20,671 nucleotides of DNA from JAMHZE01 sp964424715 (GTDB lineage Bacteria > Pseudomonadota > Alphaproteobacteria > Rickettsiales > UBA8987): contig CAYRJW010000026.1 in assembly GCA_964424715.1 (NCBI GenBank), positions 1 to 20,671 on the forward strand, read 5' to 3'. A model generated the notes under the pieces. The model was not told the DNA's origin. It did no database searches and saw nothing but the letters and a program-made list of their open reading frames with translations. The translations under genes and the position numbers were made by a program. Of this stretch, positions 15,507 to 20,671 are shown piece by piece (the stretch's first letter is position 1; every line of letters begins with the position of its first letter).

Positions 15507-16942
15507 TATTTAACTTCGATCAGCTTTGATATTTTTGTGATGAGGAACATTTTCCCGTCAGCGATCACCGGGGTCAGGGCTACATCAGAAGGTATCTTGT
15601 TCTTTGCGATGATGTCGCCGCTCTGTGGGGAGTAGCTGTATAATGTGCCGTTATTATCGGCAGCGTATAGTTTGCTGTTAGCCATTATTACACCGGTGAA
15701 CTGTAATTCGTCTTCATCAATAGCTTCGCTTTCGGCCATTTTATTTTTCCAGACCAGTTTGCCGCTCTGGGCTGAAACGGCGATGATATCTCCGAAACGC
15801 GTAGTGGCAAAGATCATATCCGCCACCGGCCAGACCGATGAGTTTATCGCCTCGCCTTCAAAGTTCCAGACCGAATGGCCGCTTTCATCAATGGCGTTAA
15901 GGGTGCCATCGCTTGAAACTATGTATATCACACCGCGGTGGAATACTGCGTTATAGCTTATATCATTCATGAAAGACGTGAACGAGCCGTAGGATGATTT
16001 AGATAGTTCAGTGTTCCAGAGTTCAGTGCCGCTATTGAAGTCCATCGCGAAGACCTCGCCGGATGAATAGGTGAGGATAACTTTATTTCCGATAAGCAAT
16101 GGTGCCGGGCTGGACATCACTTTTGATGTACCCACAAAACCCTGATGCTGCCATATCAGCGCGCCATCTTTGGTGCTGGCCACAGTTGCGCGGTTATCGG
16201 AGGAGATGAATAATATCTTATCCTCACGCACGAGCGGAGCGGAGCGGATTATGGTATTATAATTCTTGCTCCATAATATTTTGCCATCTTTAGCGCTTAC
16301 GGCAAACAGGTTACCGCGCTTTGTGGTAACATAAATATTACCAAGGCTGTAGCAGATATTGCCGCCGATGAACTGAGTTTTACTGGCGAACAGATTCTTT
16401 GCATCAGAAATATATTTGCCGAGTTTGCCTTTCTCTTTTTTGTCGGGGGTTAAAGATTCAACTTTTGTGGACCATAATATATTGGATATATCGCCGAGGG
16501 TTCTGGCTTCCAGCTCACCATCACCGCCCAGGGTGAATATCTTATCTTCCGCGATAACCGGTATAGAGGTTATGCCCAGACCCTTTTTAGGTTCGCTGCC
16601 TGCGGATGATTCATCGTAAGAAAACCCCTCAGAGAAAGCCAGGTTCTCAGCCGGGATAAAACCGTTGCGCGGCCAGTAGCTGCTTTTTACCGCGGGAGGT
16701 ATCTTCGCGGCAAAACCGCTTAGCAGTGCGGCGGCCTCTTTGGAATCAACTTTCTGTATCTCGGTCTTGAAGAAGGATTTGCCTGCGACCGGGCCTTCCT
16801 TATCATCGGAGCATGAAATAAGTGTGAGTAATAGTGTAAGGGTCAGTAAGTTGACAAGTTTTTGAGTTTTCAAGTTTTCGAGTTTTTTACTTAACTTGTA
16901 AACTTGTAAACTTGTAGACTTGTAAACTAAATTCTTATTCAC
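15506..16942 (-). CDS. bamB: BamB, outer-membrane assembly lipoprotein (PQQ-type beta-propeller)
   Basis: BamB is the propeller subunit of the BAM machine that inserts outer-membrane barrels. The 478-residue reading has several propeller blades with the tryptophan-containing pattern SAKDGKILWSKN, DFNSGTELWN, SAQSGKLVWKN and SPQSGDIIAKN. The lipobox is LISC with acylated Cys44. Translation from GTG 16942 has AGGA six nt upstream, overlapping the stop of the preceding gene. That start gives an unusually long 43-residue signal peptide whose residues 5-29 are encoded by an octamer repeat element. An internal TTG at 16873 would give a compact standard signal peptide, MKTQKLVNLLTLTLLLTLIS, but lacks a ribosome-binding site. 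I prefer GTG because of the AGGA, with real uncertainty. The yfgM-like gene lies 8 nt upstream, as in many proteobacteria. Confidence 0.92.
   Translation of the reverse strand: MNKNLVYKSTSLQVYKLSKKLENLKTQKLVNLLTLTLLLTLISCSDDKEGPVAGKSFFKTEIQKVDSKEAAALLSGFAAKIPPAVKSSYWPRNGFIPAENLAFSEGFSYDESSAGSEPKKGLGITSIPVIAEDKIFTLGGDGELEARTLGDISNILWSTKVESLTPDKKEKGKLGKYISDAKNLFASKTQFIGGNICYSLGNIYVTTKRGNLFAVSAKDGKILWSKNYNTIIRSAPLVREDKILFISSDNRATVASTKDGALIWQHQGFVGTSKVMSSPAPLLIGNKVILTYSSGEVFAMDFNSGTELWNTELSKSSYGSFTSFMNDISYNAVFHRGVIYIVSSDGTLNAIDESGHSVWNFEGEAINSSVWPVADMIFATTRFGDIIAVSAQSGKLVWKNKMAESEAIDEDELQFTGVIMANSKLYAADNNGTLYSYSPQSGDIIAKNKIPSDVALTPVIADGKMFLITKISKLIEVK
16857..16928. repeat. Octanucleotide inverted-repeat element, copy C (inside the bamB coding sequence)
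   Basis: The left arm (16857-16889) is AGTTTTTG, AGTTTTCA, AGTTTTCG, AGTTTTTT. The right arm (16893-16928), on the other strand, is AGTTTACA, AGTCTACA, AGTTTACA, AGTTTACA, AGTT. The arms can pair through most of their length around a tiny centre. It is translated in frame as residues 5-29 of the BamB precursor, upstream of the hydrophobic signal core. Period 8 cycles the frame, so the peptide would repeat every 8 residues. Confidence 0.85.
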
Positions 16943-16950
16943 TGAGAATC

Positions 16951-17577
16951 CTATTCGTTGATCGTTGCTAATATATGTTTCGCACGTTCCTGCGCGGTTG
17001 CGGGTATCTGCTCGTTCCTGGCCAGTTCCTCAAAAATGGCAAGCGCTTGTTTCTTATCGCCGGTCTGCAGCAGGTATGAGGCTTTCAGTTCCAGCGCGGT
17101 GGTGCGGAATATGGACTTTTCGGTGATAAGATCATTTAATAATGAAAGCGTCGCGGTCTTGTCAGCCTTCTGGTCTATCATGATAAAAGCTTTATCAAGC
17201 TGCGCTTTTTCGCGGAATGCAGCATCGTGCGAGATGTTATTGATGACCTTATCAAGAGTTTTTATCGCATCCTGCGGTTTGCCGGCGGAATTCTGCAGGC
17301 TTGCCTTTATTATTGCCGCCATAGGCGCGTAACCTTTCTGGCCTTTGGATATTATAGCATCATACTCGGCCGGGTTGGCATTATCGAAAGCGTTAACGAA
17401 TAAAGTTCCCGATTCGCGCGATCTTTTTTCGGAATTCTTTTTATATGCAGTAAGCCCTGCCGTAAGCAGGATAACCGCCACCGCTGCTACTATAAGCTTT
17501 TTGCCATGTTCGGTGAAGATGCGGGTATATTTTTCGTCAGCTATATCGTGTTGTATCTCGTTTATTATATCGCTCAT
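16951..17577 (-). CDS. YfgM-like membrane-anchored TPR protein
   Basis: The 208-residue protein has a cytoplasmic N-terminus (MSDIINEIQHDIADEKYTRI), one transmembrane helix (about 27-45, LIVAAVAVILLTAGLTAY) and a periplasmic part of TPR-like helical pairs (for example KPQDAIKTLDKVINNI and GDKKQALAIFEELARN). This matches the YfgM/TPR_21 family, ancillary to the Sec translocon and periplasmic chaperones in E. coli. Position directly before bamB supports the assignment. It begins 9 nt after hisC and ends 8 nt before bamB. Its stop region supplies the AGGA of bamB. Confidence 0.85.
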   Translation of the reverse strand: MSDIINEIQHDIADEKYTRIFTEHGKKLIVAAVAVILLTAGLTAYKKNSEKRSRESGTLFVNAFDNANPAEYDAIISKGQKGYAPMAAIIKASLQNSAGKPQDAIKTLDKVINNISHDAAFREKAQLDKAFIMIDQKADKTATLSLLNDLITEKSIFRTTALELKASYLLQTGDKKQALAIFEELARNEQIPATAQERAKHILATINE

Positions 17578-17586
17578 ATCTTTCCT

Positions 17587-18678
17587 TTATATTGTCTGCA
17601 TGAATTTACTAAGTGTCTCAAGAAGTATCTTGTTCTCATCTTCCAGGCCAATGGTGAATCTCATGCAGGATGGCAGGCCATAGGCGCCCATCATACGGCC
17701 GGAGATGCCTTCATTGCGGAGGTGTTCATCTGCCCTTATCGCTTTTTCCGGGGTGGAAAAATCCACCAGTATGAAGTTAGCTACTGATGGGCAAACTATA
17801 AGCCCCATATCTTCCAGCGCTTCCTTCACAACGGCAAGCCATTTTGTATTGTGCTCGATAGACTTAGCCACGAATTCTTTATCCGAAAGCGCGGCAATTC
17901 CTGCGGCTTGCGCCAGTGAGGAAACATTGAACGGGCCGCGTACACGGTTTAAAATATCGATTATATAATCACTGGAATAAGCCCAGCCTAAACGCAGGCT
18001 TGGTATACCATAAGCCTTGGAGAAGGTACGCAGCATTATTATATTATCAAACTCATCGACCAGTTTTACCGCATCCGGGTAATCAGCAACGGTGACATAT
18101 TCGGCATAGGCCATATCCAGCACCAGCAGAACATGTTTTGGCAAACCTTTCGCAAGACGCCATATTTCCTTATCGTTCAGGTAACTGCCTGTAGGGTTGT
18201 TAGGGTTAGCAAGGAATACGATGCTGGTTTTATCGGTGACCTTATTCAATATTTCATCAACATCGGCCTTCAGATTTTTCTCTTCCGCCACAACCGGTTT
18301 GGAACCTACTGAAAGAGCTGATATCGGATACATCAAGAACCCGTGTTTTGTATAAACAACTTCCGCATCCACGCCGCCGAAGGCTATGCATATAAGGGTG
18401 ATGAGTTCATCGGAACCTGCGCCGCAGATTATGCGTTCTGAATTTATATTATAGACCTCACCGATCTTATCGCGTATCGCCTGCGAGCTGCCATCGGGGT
18501 AGCGGTTAAGTTTTGCTATCTCGTAGCTTATGGCCTCTTTCACTTTCGGGCTGCAACCCATAGGGTTCTCGTTGGAAGAAAGCTTTATCAGCCTCTTCGC
18601 AGACTTAGCATAAGCCCCGGGAACATAAGGCGATATCTCAAGGATACGCTCACTGGATAATGTAAGTTTGGATGACAT
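17587..18678 (-). CDS. hisC: Histidinol-phosphate/aromatic aminotransferase (HisC family)
   Basis: Fold-type I PLP aminotransferase. It either makes histidinol phosphate or transaminates prephenate or phenylpyruvate in Phe/Tyr synthesis; HisC homologues in alphaproteobacteria can do both. Sequence marks are SSNENPMG (34-41), the PLP-binding ANPNNPTG (157-164), Asp188 and Tyr191 in LDMAYAEY, the Schiff-base Lys221 in RTFSKAYGIPSLRLGW, and Arg229. It has 363 residues, normal length. With no other his gene nearby and a chorismate mutase in the same window, an aromatic role is at least as likely as histidine synthesis. It heads the hisC-yfgM-bamB-coaX-rnj run. No ribosome-binding site is evident. 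tRNA-Phe lies 181 nt upstream on the same strand. Confidence 0.9.
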   Translation of the reverse strand: MSSKLTLSSERILEISPYVPGAYAKSAKRLIKLSSNENPMGCSPKVKEAISYEIAKLNRYPDGSSQAIRDKIGEVYNINSERIICGAGSDELITLICIAFGGVDAEVVYTKHGFLMYPISALSVGSKPVVAEEKNLKADVDEILNKVTDKTSIVFLANPNNPTGSYLNDKEIWRLAKGLPKHVLLVLDMAYAEYVTVADYPDAVKLVDEFDNIIMLRTFSKAYGIPSLRLGWAYSSDYIIDILNRVRGPFNVSSLAQAAGIAALSDKEFVAKSIEHNTKWLAVVKEALEDMGLIVCPSVANFILVDFSTPEKAIRADEHLRNEGISGRMMGAYGLPSCMRFTIGLEDENKILLETLSKFMQTI

Positions 18679-18763
18679 TATATTAGTTAATTATTGGTTT
18701 GTATGTTTTAGGTGGGAAGTTGGAATATTGCAAGGGTCAAGTGGGGGAGATTGTTCAAGTGGC

Positions 18764-18858
18764 CTGCCGAGCCGTAGCCAGCCCGTCTACGCTGAATCTT
18801 CGACGTGGCAGCCTTCTTATAGATTCGTTTCAAGTCAAACTCATCAAGGCGAAGGCTG
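18764..18858 (-). ncRNA. GC-rich structured segment between tRNA-Phe and hisC
   Basis: This is GC-rich against AT-rich surroundings, with nested inverted repeats: CTGCC/GGCAG (18764-18768 with 18807-18811) around CGTAG/CTACG (18773-18777 with 18787-18791), and CAGCCTTC/GAAGGCTG (18809-18816 with 18851-18858). The last pair begins just after the tRNA 3' end. It could be a dispersed repeat, a tRNA terminator or a leader of hisC. No protein is credible here. Confidence 0.35.
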
Positions 18859-18859
18859 G

Positions 18860-18935
18860 TGGTGGTCGGCACTGGGATTGAACCAGCGACACACGGATTT
18901 TCAATCCGTTGCTCTACCAGCTGAGCTAGCCGACC
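18860..18935 (-). tRNA. tRNA-Phe (GAA)
   Basis: Read on the minus strand, the 76-nt sequence folds as a complete cloverleaf. The acceptor stem is GGTCGGC/GCCGACC, the D-arm GCTCAGCTGGTAGAGC, the anticodon arm ACGGATTGAAAATCCGT with anticodon GAA, and the T-arm GCTGGTTCAATCCCAGT. The discriminator is A and CCA is encoded. A long reading frame across the opposite strand is an artefact of this gene. Confidence 0.97.
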
Positions 18936-18949
18936 ATAAGTGATGGGAA

Positions 18950-18958
18950 TGCTATAAA
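18950..18958 (+). promoter_or_regulatory. Extended -10 promoter for msrB
   Basis: TGC followed by TATAAA (18953-18958) on the plus strand, the same extended -10 form as before virB8. It predicts a start near 18965. That supports the msrB start at 19009 rather than the ATG at 18973, which would leave a leader of only about 8 nt. Confidence 0.5.
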
Positions 18959-18979
18959 ATATTAAATTTTACATGTCAA
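18951..18979 (-). promoter_or_regulatory. tRNA-Phe promoter
   Basis: A perfect TTGACA -35 on the minus strand (18974-18979) is followed after exactly 17 nt by TATAGC (18951-18956, 4 of 6). Predicted initiation is about 8 nt before the tRNA. The -10 shares its bases with the opposing msrB -10. Confidence 0.7.
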
Positions 18980-19008
18980 TTAACTTAAAGCTATATATAC
19001 TGATTATT

Positions 19009-19524
19009 ATGCAAAAACCTTTCCACATTATCGGAATTTCGCTAATTTTGCTCAGTTCGGCAGCAATTTCTGCGGAAACGAAAGAATATAAAAAAACCAG
19101 TGAGGGGATCCGCAAACTTGATAAAATGCAGGAATATGTAACCCAACATAACGGCACCGAGACACCCTTTCATAACGAATACTGGAATTTCTGGGAGGAA
19201 GGCATTTATGTCGATGTGGTTTCGGGGGAGCCGCTATTTTCTTCCACTGACAAAATAAAAGCCGACCACGGCTGGCCCAGCTTCTCAAAACCGATAAAAG
19301 ATAATTTCATCCTCGAAAAAAGCGATACAACCCAAAGCATGAACCGCACCGAGGTGCGCTCCAGAAACGCCGATTCCCACCTAGGCCATGTTTTCGATGA
19401 TGGCCCGGTTGAAACCGGAGGGCGGAGGTTTTGTATTAATTCCTCGGCCTTGCGCTTCATTCCGAAGGATAGGCTGATCGATGAGGGATATATTGAGTAT
19501 CTGTTCCTGTTTGATAAGAAGTAA
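19009..19524 (+). CDS. msrB: Secreted peptide-methionine (R)-S-oxide reductase without zinc cysteines
   Basis: Reduces methionine-R-sulfoxide in oxidised proteins. From ATG 19009 the protein has 171 residues with a clean signal peptide (MQKPFHIIGISLILLSSAAI, cut after ISA at about 22), so it acts in the periplasm. MsrB motifs are GEPLFSSTDKIKADHGWPSF (73-92), DSHLGHVFDDGP (122-133) and RRFCINSSALRFIP (139-152) with catalytic Cys142. The two CxxC zinc motifs of many MsrB proteins are replaced by Asp69/Ser72 and Ser118/Ala121. Cys142 is the only cysteine, so recycling needs an external reductant rather than an internal resolving cysteine. An upstream in-frame ATG at 18973 lies within promoter bases, so I rejected it. 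It is transcribed divergently from tRNA-Phe and convergently with the YejA-like gene. Confidence 0.93.
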   Translation: MQKPFHIIGISLILLSSAAISAETKEYKKTSEGIRKLDKMQEYVTQHNGTETPFHNEYWNFWEEGIYVDVVSGEPLFSSTDKIKADHGWPSFSKPIKDNFILEKSDTTQSMNRTEVRSRNADSHLGHVFDDGPVETGGRRFCINSSALRFIPKDRLIDEGYIEYLFLFDKK

Positions 19525-19531
19525 TCAATGA

Positions 19532-19550
19532 ATTTTGCTTTCAGCAAAAT
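19532..19550 (+). terminator. Hairpin after msrB
   Basis: ATTTTGC and GCAAAAT form a 7-bp stem with loop TTTCA, followed by AATTTTAT. It starts 8 nt after the msrB stop. It is a modest intrinsic terminator with a short T-stretch. Confidence 0.5.
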
Positions 19551-19557
19551 AATTTTA

Positions 19558-19597
19558 TATCCTTTAGATTCCGATGTACATCAGAATCCAAAGGATA
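19558..19597. repeat. Imperfect 40-bp palindrome between convergent msrB and yejA-like genes
   Basis: Two 20-nt arms meet at TACA-like centre GATGTACATC and match at 18 of 20 positions. It may act as a bidirectional terminator, though no T-tract follows, or as a protein-binding site. No similar sequence was noticed elsewhere in the window. Confidence 0.55.
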
Positions 19598-19631
19598 GAA
19601 TATACTGCGGAGCAATTCTGAATTATCTTTT

Positions 19632-20671
19632 TTACTTTTTCTTCTTAGCTTCCTCTTCAGCATCCAGACTCCACCAAGTCCCCACTCCCAGCGAATATTT
19701 CGGTGATACTTTCGGTTTGCCGAATTTGTTCCAGTGGATTAGGCGGAATTTGGTGATGTTCCAGTGGGGGATGACGTAATAATTATGTTGCAGAACCCGA
19801 TCCAACGCTTTTGTAGAAGCTATAAGAGTTTCCTTGGAATCGGCCTTCAGGACCTTTTCAACCAGTTCATCGACCACCTCATTCCTGATACCGCTGGAAT
19901 TACCGGAACCCGGTATATCGGCCATTTTTGAGCTGTACATATCCAGCAATTCATTACCGGGAACAGAACCGGCACCGAAGGAGGATGCTATCGCATCAAA
20001 ATCGAATTCCTCGGTACGTTTTACATATTGGGTGGGATCTATGGTGCGCTGTGTGACCTGCATACCAAGTTTGTTAAGGTTGGTGATATATGGAGATATC
20101 ACGCGTTCAAAGGTTGGGGAATTAAGCAGGAATTCCATTTCAAATATATCGCCTTTGGCGTTGGTGAGTTTTCCATTTTTGATCTCCCAGCCGGACTCGC
20201 GCAGTAATTTCTGCGCTGCCATTAAATTTCTTCTGTCGGTTCCGGAGCCATCGGATATTGGCGGGTTATATTCTTTTGTAAAAACCTCTTCAGGCAATTT
20301 ATCTTTATATTCATTCAGTATCTCCAGCTCCTGACCTTCAGGTAAACCCTTGGCCTCATATATAGAGTTGGAAAAATAACTGCGGGTGCGGGTGTAAGAT
20401 GAATAGAACAGGGTTTTATTCTCCCACTCGAAATCGAAGGCCAGAGCCAGTGCCTGACGAACCCTTACATCCTGGAATTTCTCGCGGCGCAGGTTAAGCA
20501 CGAATGCCTGCATGCCTGTTGGCATCTGGTGGGATATTTCCTGCTTTATGAGTTTACCTTCCTTCACCGCAGGAATGTCATAGGCGGTGGCCCAGATGCG
20601 GGCGATATTTTCCTGACGAATATCATACTGGCCGGCTTTCAGCGCCTCTACCGAAACGGTATCATCACGAT
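19632..20671 (-). CDS. YejA-like extracellular solute-binding protein, family 5 (C-terminal part; starts outside window)
   Basis: Periplasmic binding protein of an oligopeptide/microcin C-type ABC importer. The frame is open from the right edge, so this fragment of about 345 residues is the C-terminal part of a protein usually about 600 long. Diagnostic YejA-type stretches are SVEALKAGQYDIRQEN, IARIWATAYDIPAVKEGKLI, VRQALALAFDFEWENKTLFY (with RTRSYFSNS soon after), GLPEGQELEIL and the ending GVGTWWSLDAEEEAKKKK. The closing Trp-Trp block is typical, and the run of four lysines at the very end is a small oddity. A GTG at 20567 is internal, not the start. The rest of the transporter is expected beyond the right edge or elsewhere. 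Confidence 0.88.
   Translation of the reverse strand, partial: RDDTVSVEALKAGQYDIRQENIARIWATAYDIPAVKEGKLIKQEISHQMPTGMQAFVLNLRREKFQDVRVRQALALAFDFEWENKTLFYSSYTRTRSYFSNSIYEAKGLPEGQELEILNEYKDKLPEEVFTKEYNPPISDGSGTDRRNLMAAQKLLRESGWEIKNGKLTNAKGDIFEMEFLLNSPTFERVISPYITNLNKLGMQVTQRTIDPTQYVKRTEEFDFDAIASSFGAGSVPGNELLDMYSSKMADIPGSGNSSGIRNEVVDELVEKVLKADSKETLIASTKALDRVLQHNYYVIPHWNITKFRLIHWNKFGKPKVSPKYSLGVGTWWSLDAEEEAKKKK

Noticed and set aside
8234..16928. CRISPR-like arrays
   Set aside because: The octamer runs have no unique spacers between units and there are no cas genes in the window.
18668..18943. Plus-strand frame of 91 codons ending LNQRHTDFQSVALPAELADH
   Set aside because: It is the well-known spurious translation of the antisense strand of a tRNA gene.
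18973..19008. Longer msrB start at 18973
   Set aside because: It adds residues before a complete signal peptide and lies about 8 nt from the predicted transcription start, on top of the tRNA -35 element.

Overview
The window reads as a contig from a moderately AT-rich, Gram-negative alphaproteobacterium. The evidence is the mix of genes: a VirB-type type IV secretion block, lolC-lolD, a yfgM-bamB pair, and a coaX-rnj pair of the kind that follows the nuo operon in many alphaproteobacteria. The secretion block is reminiscent of the scattered, partly duplicated vir islets of Rickettsiales. However, hisC and a chorismate mutase argue against a strongly reduced Rickettsiaceae-type genome. I do not assign a family. 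Three 10-N runs mark assembly gaps; two of them (in tpsB and virB9) break a reading frame artificially.

Layout. 1-4731 (minus strand) is a two-partner secretion locus: tpsB, the outer-membrane transporter, is followed by tpsA, a large exoprotein that runs off the left edge. TpsA joins a standard TPS secretion domain to a long right-handed parallel beta-helix. 4919-6004 (plus) is alanine racemase. 6154-6912 (minus) is a chorismate mutase with an extra C-terminal region. It is divergent from lolC-lolD (6989-8971, plus), the lipoprotein-release ABC transporter. 9238-12997 (plus) is virB8-virB9-virB10-virB11, with no virD4 after it and with a virB9 that lacks its usual C-terminal domain. 13084-18678 (minus) is a tightly packed run, transcribed hisC, yfgM-like, bamB, coaX, rnj, with overlaps of 1 and 4 nt at its end. 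A tRNA-Phe gene lies upstream of hisC on the same strand, and a secreted methionine sulfoxide reductase B lacking the zinc cysteines is divergent from it. The right edge holds the C-terminal part of a YejA-like solute-binding protein (minus).

Almost every boundary between transcription units holds a palindromic element, and they are of several kinds: GC-rich repeats with paired arms (6021-6128, 9043-9116), a perfect 10-bp hairpin (13051-13075), a 28-bp perfect AT palindrome at the tpsA promoter, and an imperfect 40-bp palindrome (19558-19597). Most notable is a family of octanucleotide tandem repeats (consensus roughly AGTTTWCR) arranged as inverted arms. It occurs three times: between lolC and lolD, across the virB11 stop codon, and inside the bamB coding sequence. 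In bamB it encodes about 25 residues of the lipoprotein signal-peptide n-region. This resembles in principle, but not in sequence, the protein-coding palindromic elements known from Rickettsia.

Functionally the window is about the cell envelope: outer-membrane assembly (BamB), lipoprotein sorting (LolCD), cell-wall precursor (Alr), two secretion routes (TPS and T4SS), periplasmic repair (MsrB) and peptide uptake (YejA-like). Interspersed are housekeeping genes for CoA synthesis, RNA decay and aromatic or histidine metabolism.
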